The notes under the pieces were generated by a model, which was not told the origin of the DNA, searched no databases, and worked only from the letters and a program-made list of their open reading frames with translations. A program made the position numbers and the translations under genes. This document shows, in pieces, positions 55,583 to 64,000 of a stretch of 64,000 bases of DNA (position 1 is the first letter of the stretch; each line of letters starts with the position of its first letter). The DNA lies in NCBI RefSeq assembly GCF_018863235.1, contig NZ_JAHKRS010000002.1, positions 310,001-374,000 of the forward strand, given 5' to 3'. This DNA is from Pseudomaricurvus albidus (GTDB lineage: Bacteria > Pseudomonadota > Gammaproteobacteria > Pseudomonadales > Cellvibrionaceae).

Positions 55583-56905
55583 ATGATACTAACAACGAAT
55601 GGATGGGTTCGCCGTCTATTACTGACTTGTCTGCTGTTTACTTCAATACCTGCTTATGCTGCCACTGAGGCAGAGCTCCAAAAGCGCATTCAACAACTGC
55701 AAGCTGAATTGCAGGCCGCCAACACCGAACTGAAAGCCGTTCAGGCGCAAAATAAAACACTCACGGAATCCAATGCAAAGCTCAGCAAGGCTGATGCTCC
55801 CATTCAGATAGGTAATCTGAAAATAGGGGGCGCCATACGTGCCAATTACACGGTGGGTGACTATCCCGCCTCCGGCGGCGGTGGCGCCAGCCGTGCCTGG
55901 GAGGAGGATGGCAACTTCAATCTGGATACCTTCCGTGTCAATCTGGATTACAGCAATGGGCCTTACTCCGCCAAGCTCGAGTACCGGTGGTACAACGGCT
56001 ATAACTTCCTGCACACCGGGTGGGTGGGTTATACCTTTGAGGATGACAGCCAGCTGCAGGTGGGGGTGAACCGTGTACCGTTTGGTCCCGGTGCTTACGG
56101 TGTGTCTCAAAGCTGGTTGTTTGATCAGCACTACTATCTTGGCCTCTCAGACGATATGGATCTGGGGGTCAAATACACCATGACATCGGGTAACTGGACC
56201 TGGGATATGGCCTACTACTTCAGTGATGAAGGACAGTACACCGGTGCCACTCGTGACAGCGCCCGTTATTCCTACGACATAGTCAATGAGTCTGGTGACG
56301 GCTACGAAGAGCGCAACCAGTTTAACCTGCGTGGCATCTACTCGCTGGCGGCCTCTGAGGGTGGCATGTCCACCGATCTGGGGTTCTCAGTGCAGGTGGG
56401 TGAGCTGGAAAGCGAAGGACCCCAGTCCGACGGCGATCACTACGCGGCTTCCGTGCACATGATCAATCAATGGGGCAATCTGAAACTGGCTTCTCAGGTG
56501 ACCCGCTATGAGTACGACGTCGATGATGACCAGCCGTTGGGAACCGACACACTGGTGCAGTACGGCGCTTATGACTTTCCCAGTACTGCTGCGGCCGAAG
56601 GCTGGGTCCCTGCGATATCTCTTAGCTATACCTACGCCACCGACAATATTGACTGGCTGGATTACGTCGTGCCTTACATGGAGTACAGCTCTATCGTGAA
56701 GGATGAGAGCGACTTCAATGACAGTGAAATGTTTATTATCGGTTTGGCACTGGCGCGCAACGGCTGGTACATCTACAACGATCTCGCCTTTTCCAACGGT
56801 AACGAATTTGTCGGCGGTGATTCCGCTTTCGGTGACCGTCTGGGGGCGAACGCCGATGACGAGTGGATCACTCGCTACAACATCAATTTCGGTTATTACT
56901 TCTGA
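55583..56905 (+). CDS. Coiled-coil outer-membrane porin
   Basis: A 440-aa porin with a signal peptide (cut near YAA, residue 27), a heptad-repeat coiled coil (about residues 28-68; EAELQKRIQQLQAELQAANTEL) that probably trimerises at the peptidoglycan, and a beta barrel of about 16 strands ending NFGYYF. The layout resembles phosphate-selective (OprP-like) and coiled-coil porins of pseudomonads, though the substrate cannot be inferred. The BCCT transporter gene follows, with a hairpin (CCGGGCT/AGCCCGG, 56924-56943) between. They may serve the same solute. Confidence 0.82.
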   Translation: MILTTNGWVRRLLLTCLLFTSIPAYAATEAELQKRIQQLQAELQAANTELKAVQAQNKTLTESNAKLSKADAPIQIGNLKIGGAIRANYTVGDYPASGGGGASRAWEEDGNFNLDTFRVNLDYSNGPYSAKLEYRWYNGYNFLHTGWVGYTFEDDSQLQVGVNRVPFGPGAYGVSQSWLFDQHYYLGLSDDMDLGVKYTMTSGNWTWDMAYYFSDEGQYTGATRDSARYSYDIVNESGDGYEERNQFNLRGIYSLAASEGGMSTDLGFSVQVGELESEGPQSDGDHYAASVHMINQWGNLKLASQVTRYEYDVDDDQPLGTDTLVQYGAYDFPSTAAAEGWVPAISLSYTYATDNIDWLDYVVPYMEYSSIVKDESDFNDSEMFIIGLALARNGWYIYNDLAFSNGNEFVGGDSAFGDRLGANADDEWITRYNINFGYYF

Positions 56906-56923
56906 TTTTGAATTCTTCTGCTG

Positions 56924-56943
56924 CCGGGCTTTTCCGAGCCCGG
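56924..56943 (+). terminator. Hairpin between porin and BCCT genes
   Basis: A 7-bp stem CCGGGCT/AGCCCGG with a six-base loop, 19 bases after the porin stop. It lacks a T run, so it may reduce rather than stop transcription into the transporter gene. Confidence 0.45.
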
Positions 56944-57059
56944 TGGTGGCATGGATTTCTGCATCTGTTAGGCTGGAATACTCAGTTAAACAACAGTCTG
57001 CAATATGACCTGACAAGTCGTCTGAAAAGCATTAATGATATTTACTCAAGGAGAACGCC

Positions 57060-58727
57060 GTGGACAACAAGCCCGATAACTCCGCTGACACCGAATCACT
57101 AGGTGTTCCTGCACCCGATGGTGCAGCCAATTTAATCGATACCGATTATCAGATCGGACAGGATAACTATCGAGCCAAGCATATGGGCATCACCATTGAC
57201 ATTCATGGTGCGGTGTTTATCTTCTCATCCATTGTGGTGATGGCTTTTGTATTTCTGTCACTGGCTTTGCCGGAACAGTCGACCAACCTCTTTGAGGCGG
57301 GCAAGAACTGGATCAATACCCACATGACGTGGTTCTTTATGTTCTCTGCCAATATTTTTGTGCTCGTTTGTCTGGGCTTGATTCTTTCACCACTCGGTCG
57401 TATTCGCATTGGCGGTGCAGATGCCAAACCAGATTTCTCCAGACCCTCCTGGTTTGCCATGTTATTTGCTGCCGGGATGGGGATCGGTCTCGTGTTCTAT
57501 GGTGTGTCTGAGCCGCTTTCCCACTATGGTTCTTCCCTGGGAGGAGTTTCGGTCGGAGATGACGGTTTAAGAACCGACTGGGCACCACTGGGTGGTGCAG
57601 AAGGTGATCAAAAAGCCGCTTTGGATCTCGGCATGGCCGCTACCATTTATCACTGGGGGCTTCACCCCTGGGCCATCTATGCCATTGTGGCTCTGTCGTT
57701 GTCGATATTTTCCTTTAACAAGGGATTGCCACTGACGATTCGTTCTATTTTCTACCCCATCCTGGGCGAGAGAGTCTGGGGCTGGCCTGGCCATGTTATT
57801 GATATTCTGGCGGTGTTTGCCACGCTCTTTGGGCTTGCTACCTCTCTGGGAATTGGCGCACAACAGGCTGCTTCCGGTCTGGATCATCTATTTGGTATTG
57901 GGGATGGTGATATCACGCTGGTTCTGTTGATCACCGGCATCAGTGCCATTGCGATTATCTCCATTGTCGCCGGTGTAGAAAAAGGCGTTAAACGCTTATC
58001 TGAAATCAATATGCTATTGGCCTTCGCCCTGTTGTTGTTTGTGGTGTTTGTTGGACCCACCATGTTGATCGCCACAGGGTTTTTCAACAATCTCGCCAGT
58101 TACGTCACCGAGCTGCCGGCACTCGCCAATCCCTTTAATCGCGATGACGCCAACTTCAGTCAGGGGTGGACTACTTTTTACTGGGCCTGGTGGATCAGCT
58201 GGTCACCTTTTGTCGGCATGTTTATCGCCCGCGTCAGCCGCGGTCGAAGTGTGCGTGAGTTTTTGGTCTCGGTCTTGCTGATTCCATCCGTGGTTTCTGT
58301 CTTTTGGATGACGGCTTTTGGTACTACCGCCATTCACCAGTTGCAGCAAGGTTTTGAAGGGGCGGCAAACGCCGATCTGCCGCTGAAGCTGTTTATGATG
58401 CTGGAGCATCTGCCGCTGTCCGAAATCACTTCGTTTATCGGTATTGTGTTGGTGATCGTGTTCTTCGTAACTTCCTCGGATTCCGGTTCTCTGGTGATCG
58501 ATACCATTACCGCCGGTGGCAAACTTGACGCCCCCAAACCCCAGCGTATTTTCTGGGGCGCGACAGAAGGTGCCATTGCCATTGCGTTGTTGTTGGGTGG
58601 TGGTCTTGGCGCGTTGCAAGCTGCTGCCATCTCTGCCGGTTTGCCGTTTACCGCCGTGCTGCTGGTGGGGTGCTATGCCATCATCCGCGGTTTGATGAGT
58701 GAGCCACGCCCCGTCGCGAAGAGTTAG
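57060..58727 (+). CDS. BCCT family osmolyte transporter
   Basis: A 555-aa sodium- or proton-coupled transporter with 12 membrane helices. Family signatures are GMGIGLVFYGVSEPLSHY (helix 3) and TTFYWAWWISWSPFVGMFIARVSRGR (helix 8, with the tryptophan box that binds the quaternary ammonium group). Substrates of this family are betaine, choline, carnitine, ectoine or related solutes; which is taken here is not decided by sequence. The start is GTG with AAGGAG at seven bases. The cytosolic C-terminal tail is very short compared with osmosensing BetP, so gating by osmotic stress through such a tail is unlikely. Confidence 0.95.
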   Translation: MDNKPDNSADTESLGVPAPDGAANLIDTDYQIGQDNYRAKHMGITIDIHGAVFIFSSIVVMAFVFLSLALPEQSTNLFEAGKNWINTHMTWFFMFSANIFVLVCLGLILSPLGRIRIGGADAKPDFSRPSWFAMLFAAGMGIGLVFYGVSEPLSHYGSSLGGVSVGDDGLRTDWAPLGGAEGDQKAALDLGMAATIYHWGLHPWAIYAIVALSLSIFSFNKGLPLTIRSIFYPILGERVWGWPGHVIDILAVFATLFGLATSLGIGAQQAASGLDHLFGIGDGDITLVLLITGISAIAIISIVAGVEKGVKRLSEINMLLAFALLLFVVFVGPTMLIATGFFNNLASYVTELPALANPFNRDDANFSQGWTTFYWAWWISWSPFVGMFIARVSRGRSVREFLVSVLLIPSVVSVFWMTAFGTTAIHQLQQGFEGAANADLPLKLFMMLEHLPLSEITSFIGIVLVIVFFVTSSDSGSLVIDTITAGGKLDAPKPQRIFWGATEGAIAIALLLGGGLGALQAAAISAGLPFTAVLLVGCYAIIRGLMSEPRPVAKS

Positions 58728-58755
58728 GCATTAACCAAGACTCAACGTAAAACCC

Positions 58756-59478
58756 TCAATCCCACAACTGCCCAATCGGCGTTGTGGGATCATAATGTCT
58801 GGCCACCTGCGCCGAGAACAATTCCGCCGTGGCCATGGCATCCACCTTGGCGTGGTGTGAAGAATACACGGGTAAGCCATACCGCTGGCGACTGTCATTC
58901 AAGCGAATCGAGGCCGGTTGACCTCCGAATAACTGTTTGAGTCTCTGCTTCCAGCCGCGGCGTTCCCAGCGCGCCTCAATAGCCATGGTGTCCACCAGCG
59001 GAAACAGACAGCGTTCCCGCCACAACTGACGACAGGCCAGATCCAGAAAGGGTCTCTCGATCTCCCGATAATGAACCACCACCATTCGGCCGCGAAGCTG
59101 GTCGACCAGTTCGTTCAGGACTTTTTCCAGAGGAGGGGCCTGGTCCACCTGTGAGTGGGTTATTCGGTGAAAGGCGATCGACTCTTCTGTCAATGTCCGT
59201 GTCGGCTTGACCACCTGATAATATCCCTCGGCCGGTAAGATACCCTGTAGCGTAAAAGGCACCATGCCGATGCTCACAATCTCGTTACGCCGTGGATCCA
59301 GACCGGTGGTCTCAAAATCCAGCGCTACAAACGATACCCGTGACAAAGGAGTATCTGCTGCGGGCAGGGGTGTTTGATAAAAACGCTGCAATACCGGGTG
59401 GTTGCAGACGCTCGCCTGCTTCTCGTGGTAGCGTTGCCATTCATCAATAACGCTTTGCTGTGGTCGTTGTACAAACAT
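58756..59478 (-). CDS. DnaQ-like 3'-5' exonuclease
   Basis: A 240-aa DEDDh exonuclease. The first acidic motif is ALDFETTGLDP, the third is HYREIERPFLD, and the final HHAKVDAMATAEL supplies the catalytic His and Asp. An N-terminal extension of 45 residues precedes the domain, and the tail is short. It starts directly after the stop of the upstream DUF294 gene, so they are translationally linked. This pair is widespread in Gammaproteobacteria beside solute transporters; a link with signalling or nucleotide turnover has been suggested, but the function is not known to me. Confidence 0.88.
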   Translation of the reverse strand: MFVQRPQQSVIDEWQRYHEKQASVCNHPVLQRFYQTPLPAADTPLSRVSFVALDFETTGLDPRRNEIVSIGMVPFTLQGILPAEGYYQVVKPTRTLTEESIAFHRITHSQVDQAPPLEKVLNELVDQLRGRMVVVHYREIERPFLDLACRQLWRERCLFPLVDTMAIEARWERRGWKQRLKQLFGGQPASIRLNDSRQRYGLPVYSSHHAKVDAMATAELFSAQVARHYDPTTPIGQLWD

Positions 59479-61377
59479 TTATTGTGCCGAACCTGTGTAG
59501 CGAAAGCGCAAAAAGTTCTGAGCATTGCTTAACACCTGAAACGCTTCCTTCAGATTGTGTCGCTCAGTGTTGTCAATATTTTCAGGCTCGATGGCGTTGT
59601 CCACCGGCTGATCATTCTGCAATTCGAAAGCCTGATGACGCATGCGAACCTGGGAAATAAACTCCAGCGCATAACGCAGTTTATCCACTTGGCCGGCGGG
59701 TAAAATGTTGGCTTTATCAATATCCTGCAGGCGTTCAATACTGTTTTGTGCGCTCGAGCCTGCCGCCAATGCGTGTACGCGGATAACATCTGTCATGGGA
59801 GCCACGCCCCGGCTTTTGATGTTGATGATCTTGTGCTGGCGGCCATCGGTTTCCATCACAAAGGTCCGGAAAAACCCCAGTGGCGGTGTGCGGCTCAGGC
59901 AGTTGCGGGCCATGGCCGCGAGAAATTGAGGATTCTTGGGGGCCTGTTTGACGATGAGATCCTGCAAAATTTCCACAAATCGTTCTTCACCGTGCACCGC
60001 ATCCAGGTCGAAAAAAATACAACTGTGTAACAAGCGCTTGGGATCCGGATCGGCGATCCAGGCTTCAAAATATTCTTTCCATTTCGACAGCGGCTGACGC
60101 CATTCATCATTGGTGGCCATGATGCCGCCCTTGCAATAGGCGTAACCGCAGGCATCCAGACCATCGCTGACTTTTTGCGCGAGGGTTTTGAAGTACTCGT
60201 CGTGCTGCGCAGGATCAAAGCTGTCATGCAGGACGATGGCATTGTCCTGATCGGTAATGACAGACTGTGCCTGACGGGCCAAAGAGCCATGAACCATAAA
60301 ACAATAGGGTATCGGCGGAGGACCCAACTCATCTTCTGCCAGTTCAATGAGTCGTCGCATCAGGCTGCGACCAATGCTGGACATGGCATCGCCGATCATC
60401 TGCGAGGTAGAGCCGGCTTCCACAAGCCGGATAAACGCCGCTCTGATTTCCGGCACCAGACGGGACAGATCCCGCACCGAACTGCGGCTGAAAATATTGC
60501 TGACCAGATAAAGGCTGCTGTTGGTTTCATAGCGCACAATATCCGACAGGTGTATAACGCCCACTGGGCGACGTCGGTACAAAACCGGCAGCCGCTGGAT
60601 GTGATTGCGCAACATGATCAGCATGGCTTCGTTGACCGACTCATCAAACTGAATGGTGATCAACGGTTGATTGTCGAGATCGCCCACCGGCATATCCGGC
60701 TTGATGCCAGCGGCCACGACCTGAATGCGCAGATCTTCATCCGTCACCATCCCCGCCAGTCGCCACAAGCGGCCCTCGTCATCCCGAAAGACGCCGTCGC
60801 TGTCCTCGTCATCGGCCGGTTCGATCAGCAAGACCGACGATACGGCGTTGTCTGTCATCAGGGCGGCGACTTCCTGTACCGACAGCGTGGTTTCCACCAT
60901 CACAGGCAAGCGGTTGATCAGCTTGCGGACTCTTGTGGTCATCAGGTCATTTTCTTTCAGACTCTGATCGACGGTGCTTTTCAAACGTGAGCCGGACAGC
61001 TCGACAAAATCGGCAAAGTTGTCATCGTCACACAGACGCTCAAAAAAAGTATCGGGGATACGATAGAGCAACGTGTCTTCAATGGCCTTGACCGGAAAGC
61101 GAACCCGGCGCTGACGCAGCAGACCAAACTGCCCAAAGATGTCACCTTCTTCGAGGCGATTGTAGAGGTCGCCGTTGGAGTGATAGACCTCCACCGCACC
61201 ACTGCGGATATAGGGCAGGGCGTGTATCGGCTGCCCCTGTTCCAGAATCATGGTGCCGGCCTTGAAATACGCAATCTCGACAGCTGCTGCGACGTCGTCC
61301 AGCAGCTCTGATGGCAGGCTGTCAAACGGTGGGAATTGATTCAGATGATCACGAATTTCCCGAATTTCTGCTTCCAT
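59479..61377 (-). CDS. Cyclic-nucleotide-binding, CBS, DUF294 nucleotidyltransferase-like protein
   Basis: A 632-aa protein with, in order: a cNMP-binding-type domain (residues about 20-135; FKAGTMILEQGQPIHALPYI, DIFGQFGLLRQRR), two CBS domains (about 160-290), a DUF294 putative nucleotidyltransferase domain (about 320-460; MVHGSLARQAQSVITDQDNAI, with the GS...DxD metal-site pattern), and a C-terminal DUF294_C domain. The ATG with AGGGG upstream is preferred to a GTG 57 bases earlier. The family resembles uridylyltransferase GlnD in its catalytic fold. It forms a two-gene unit with the exonuclease, often near acetate or betaine transporters. Confidence 0.9.
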   Translation of the reverse strand: MEAEIREIRDHLNQFPPFDSLPSELLDDVAAAVEIAYFKAGTMILEQGQPIHALPYIRSGAVEVYHSNGDLYNRLEEGDIFGQFGLLRQRRVRFPVKAIEDTLLYRIPDTFFERLCDDDNFADFVELSGSRLKSTVDQSLKENDLMTTRVRKLINRLPVMVETTLSVQEVAALMTDNAVSSVLLIEPADDEDSDGVFRDDEGRLWRLAGMVTDEDLRIQVVAAGIKPDMPVGDLDNQPLITIQFDESVNEAMLIMLRNHIQRLPVLYRRRPVGVIHLSDIVRYETNSSLYLVSNIFSRSSVRDLSRLVPEIRAAFIRLVEAGSTSQMIGDAMSSIGRSLMRRLIELAEDELGPPPIPYCFMVHGSLARQAQSVITDQDNAIVLHDSFDPAQHDEYFKTLAQKVSDGLDACGYAYCKGGIMATNDEWRQPLSKWKEYFEAWIADPDPKRLLHSCIFFDLDAVHGEERFVEILQDLIVKQAPKNPQFLAAMARNCLSRTPPLGFFRTFVMETDGRQHKIINIKSRGVAPMTDVIRVHALAAGSSAQNSIERLQDIDKANILPAGQVDKLRYALEFISQVRMRHQAFELQNDQPVDNAIEPENIDNTERHNLKEAFQVLSNAQNFLRFRYTGSAQ

Positions 61378-61637
61378 GAGTGCCCCTGACCCCGTAGCAA
61401 TAAAAAGATGAAACCCATGGTGGAAAACCGCCACAGGTCAGATTACCTACAGCTTAGGGGGCAGCCTGTAACTTGGCAATCGTATCGGCGAATGACGAAA
61501 CAAAAATGCTGGGGGGGAGCTCTCTTAGAGATACTGTGCATGTGAGAAAAGGTGAAACTTTTGAGTTCGTCTAACGATCAATGAAAACACGGAACAGGAC
61601 GGGGCAGAGAATCTTAAGAAAAACCAGGACAGAAACT

Positions 61638-62570
61638 TCAGTCACTTTCAGGGTCAAAGATACTGAACCCGTTCTTGCCCGCGTTCTTGGTCCTGTAGAG
61701 CGCGTGATCGGCGCAGTGAATCAGTGTATCAATGTCGCTGCCGTGTTCCGGTGCAAAGGCAATGCCGATACTGATATACACAGGGACCTGAATGTCGCCA
61801 AGGTCTATGGGTTGCTGATTCACCTCGATGATTTTCTCGGCCAGGTGGATGACATCATCTGGCAGGGTAAGAGCGTCCTGAACCAGAATGGCAAATTCAT
61901 CGCCGCCCAGCCGCGCCACCTTGTCGGTTTTTCGGGTGGCTTTTGTCAGCCGGCGGGCAACTTCCACCAGAACCTTGTCGCCATTCAGGTGACCCAGACT
62001 GTCATTGATCTGCTTGAAGTTGTCCAGATCGATCATCATCAGCACCAGCGACTTGCCTGAGCGTTCCACCAGATCCAGAGCCGTTTCCGCTGCGCGTAAA
62101 AAAGCAAAGCGGTTGTCAATCTGGGTCACGGTATCCGTGAGCGCCAGCTCCCGATAGCGGGCTTCAATCTTCTTGCGTTCTGTGATGTCCAGAATCACGC
62201 CAACCAGGCCGGAGATGGCGTCGTCGATGGCATCAAAAGTCGCTTTGTGAAACATCACATCGCGAATGGAGTCGTCGGCATACTTTACCTTGGCCTCATA
62301 GATTTGTTCGCCTTCAGCCTCAAACAGGGCGCAATCCGCTTCGTGATAGACCTGTGCCAGTTCGGGATCGAACAGCTCAAACACGGTTTTACCCACCAGC
62401 TCGTCTCGTGAAAGACCAATATACTCCTCAAAAGCCTTGTTGCAGCCCAGATAGCGCCCATCCGTACTTTTAAAGAAAATAGGCGCAGGTACGGCATTGA
62501 TGACTGCCTGCAGGACGGTTTTCTCGCTGCGAACGGATGGAAGGGCTTTAAAGTCCTGATAATCTGACAT
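61638..62570 (-). CDS. PAS-GGDEF diguanylate cyclase with intact inhibitory site
   Basis: A 310-aa protein. One PAS domain (about residues 18-140; APIFFKSTDGRYLGCNKAFEEYIGL, FHKATFDAIDDAISGLVGVILDIT) precedes a GGDEF domain with TDTVTQIDNRFAFL, DLDNFKQINDSLGHLNGD and the active-site GGDEF. RKTD stands five residues before GGDEF, so the RxxD product-inhibition site is present, in contrast to the other PAS-GGDEF protein here. The second ATG is chosen since the domain starts soon after; a longer frame adds 43 residues without similarity. Transcribed alone, divergent from the TauD-like gene. Confidence 0.9.
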   Translation of the reverse strand: MSDYQDFKALPSVRSEKTVLQAVINAVPAPIFFKSTDGRYLGCNKAFEEYIGLSRDELVGKTVFELFDPELAQVYHEADCALFEAEGEQIYEAKVKYADDSIRDVMFHKATFDAIDDAISGLVGVILDITERKKIEARYRELALTDTVTQIDNRFAFLRAAETALDLVERSGKSLVLMMIDLDNFKQINDSLGHLNGDKVLVEVARRLTKATRKTDKVARLGGDEFAILVQDALTLPDDVIHLAEKIIEVNQQPIDLGDIQVPVYISIGIAFAPEHGSDIDTLIHCADHALYRTKNAGKNGFSIFDPESD

Positions 62571-62839
62571 GCGGTGATACCGAAACGAGGTAGTTTGTGG
62601 TTTTGTGTGACAGTTTGAATATTTTATACGGCAGTATAAGGCAAAAGTTGAGATATTGTGGATCGGGTCATCCCGCTTCCGGTCGGGCCTCAAGTTCAAG
62701 TCAGTAGACTGGGCGCCTGCGTCATTTGTGCACTATGGTAAATTAAGCCGGCACAGCCTCGGAGATTGATTATCTGATATCGGCATAATGGGGCAAGTTG
62801 CCGAATACTGGCGATGCGCGAGTACCAGGAGCAGTGATT

Positions 62840-63676
62840 ATGACCATCAGCGTTACTCCCACGAAAGGTGCCTGTGGCGCCTTTATTGACGGTCTTGACC
62901 TTCGGCAGCCGTTATCCCCCGATACCGTCGATGCGATCCGTCAGGCCTGGTTGCAGCATCATGTGGTGGTGTTTCGCGATCAGCAAATCGATGACGACGA
63001 CCTTGAGCGCTTCAGCCGTTATTTCGGTGACTTTGCCGGTGATCCCTATATCGCTCCGATGGCCGGGCGCGAAAACGTGATTGAACTGCGTCGCGCGGCC
63101 GATGAAACCACGCCCATCTTTGCGGATGCCTGGCACACCGACTGGAGCTTTGGTGCCACGCCACCCGCGGCCACCGTACTCCACGGCATCACCATCCCGC
63201 CCCACGGCGGCAACACCGACTTTATCAATCAGCACGAGGTGCTGGCACAGATGCCCGCTGAGCTTCGTCAGCGGTTGCAGGGCAAGATGGCCCGGCACTC
63301 TGCACGTCTGGCCTATGCTCCGGACGGTATGTACGGCCAACAGGATAAAGACCGGGGTCGCGGCTTTACCATCCTCACCGATGAGAGTGCCTACAACGAG
63401 CAGCTCCACCCGCTGATTCGGCAGCACCCCGAAACCGGAGAGGAAGCCATCTTCGGCTGCTTTGGTTATATCGTTGGCATCGCGGATGTCAGTGCCGAAG
63501 AAGAGCAGCAACTGCTCACCGACCTCTACCAGTGGCAAACCCGGGAAGAGTTCCAATACCATCACCAGTGGCAACCCGGCATGCTGGTGATGTGGGACAA
63601 CCGCTCAGTGCTGCACAAGGCCAATGGTGGTTACGAAGGTTACGAGCGGGTGCTGCACCGAACAGTGATTGCCTAG
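62840..63676 (+). CDS. TauD/TfdA family Fe(II)/2-oxoglutarate dioxygenase
   Basis: A 278-aa non-haem iron oxygenase. It has the family N-terminus (CGAFIDGLDLRQPLSPDTVDAIRQAWLQHHVVVFRDQQI), the iron ligands His99 and Asp101 (WHTDWSF), and a C-terminal His273 in RVLHRTVIA. The usual 2-oxoglutarate-binding Arg is likely Arg274 or a neighbouring Arg. Substrates in the family include taurine, 2,4-D, sulfate esters and carnitine precursors; none is fixed by context. The ATG following AGGAG at nine bases is preferred to one 42 bases upstream. Confidence 0.88.
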   Translation: MTISVTPTKGACGAFIDGLDLRQPLSPDTVDAIRQAWLQHHVVVFRDQQIDDDDLERFSRYFGDFAGDPYIAPMAGRENVIELRRAADETTPIFADAWHTDWSFGATPPAATVLHGITIPPHGGNTDFINQHEVLAQMPAELRQRLQGKMARHSARLAYAPDGMYGQQDKDRGRGFTILTDESAYNEQLHPLIRQHPETGEEAIFGCFGYIVGIADVSAEEEQQLLTDLYQWQTREEFQYHHQWQPGMLVMWDNRSVLHKANGGYEGYERVLHRTVIA

Positions 63677-63865
63677 TGTTTGTGCCGTTTCTCGTTGAGA
63701 CAGATATAATCCTGCAAACATTCATTCTGACAATCGTGTAGATATGGTGTGCTCGCGATAGCGAGAGTTGTTGTCTCGGCCAGGTTATTTTGATGGGGAA
63801 CCACAGAGGTCCTTCGGATAACGGTTGAGGAGTTGTAAGTTCATTGTTTAAGGAAGTTTATTAAT

Positions 63866-64000
63866 ATGTCGGCAAAGAATGTCAGCACGTTTCGAAAGTA
63901 TCATCGTCTTCTGGGATTTTTCCTGGCCGGAGTGATGATGATTTATGCCAGCAGTGGAGTGTTGCTGATTTTCCGTACGACCGATTTCCTGAAGTACGAA
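63866..64000 (+). CDS. PepSY-associated membrane protein, N-terminal part (partial)
   Basis: The first 45 codons before the window ends. The start FRKYHRLLGFFLAGVMMIYASSGVLLIFR, here described as two stretches, is the short cytosolic start and first membrane helix with a WHR/YHR-like motif of PepSY-TM proteins. They are often associated with iron or haem reduction and siderophore use. AAGGAAG lies about 10 bases before the ATG. The rest is out of view, so this is a family-level call. Confidence 0.65.
   Translation, partial: MSAKNVSTFRKYHRLLGFFLAGVMMIYASSGVLLIFRTTDFLKYE

Overview
The window looks like a chromosome segment of a marine or saline-water, aerobic Gammaproteobacterium. The evidence is a complete ectoine operon with its own aspartokinase, a multi-subunit Mrp-type cation/proton antiporter, a BCCT osmolyte transporter, TonB-dependent receptors, OxyR/KatG, a PycR-pycA-oadA pyruvate carboxylase locus arranged as in pseudomonads, and Pseudomonas-like YjgN/M48, CbpA/CbpM and MtfA proteins. 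The Cellvibrionales/Pseudomonadales side of the class is my best guess; the genus cannot be settled by reading. I saw no tRNA, rRNA, CRISPR array, prophage or insertion sequence.

Layout. 1-6.9 kb: tail of a GGDEF protein, a secreted PET-hydrolase/cutinase-like enzyme (minus strand), DegV, a small DUF2061 membrane protein, OxyR, a secreted type-B carboxylesterase and a GXWXG/DUF4334 protein. 6.9-13.4 kb: a MarR-type EctR facing ectA-ectB-ectC, a DksA-like zinc-finger gene, ask and a TPR membrane protein. 13.4-17.9 kb: PycR and the two-subunit pyruvate carboxylase. 17.9-28.3 kb: transporters, CbpA/CbpM, two metalloproteases, YjgN, a TM2 protein, a thioesterase, an unrecognised two-gene unit and a luciferase-like monooxygenase. 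28.4-36.4 kb: a tightly coupled Mrp operon with three antiporter-type large subunits. 36.6-46.8 kb: an exported catalase-peroxidase, an FMN reductase, a PQQ-type sugar dehydrogenase, a TonB receptor, a Crp/Fnr regulator, a beta-propeller/Rieske pair and a PAS-GGDEF protein. 47.3-58.7 kb: a siderophore receptor behind a Fur-like box, a periplasmic metallo-beta-lactamase-fold hydrolase with an OprD-type porin and an IclR regulator, an extra FtsH, and a porin/BCCT pair. 58.7-64 kb: a DnaQ-type exonuclease with a DUF294/CBS protein, a second PAS-GGDEF protein, a TauD-type dioxygenase and the start of a PepSY membrane protein.

How it fits together. Much of the window concerns salt and oxidative stress: ectoine synthesis, osmolyte import and cation/proton exchange on one side, and OxyR with an exported KatG on the other. 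Three exported hydrolytic enzymes and several outer-membrane proteins point to use of external polymers, esters and other carbon sources.

Most noteworthy: the PETase-family enzyme with an unusual active-site combination; two genes that seem to start at AUU and AUC codons; the DksA-like gene inside the ectoine operon; the Mrp cluster architecture; the Rieske/beta-propeller module; and the unrecognised gene pair at 25.3-27.1 kb.
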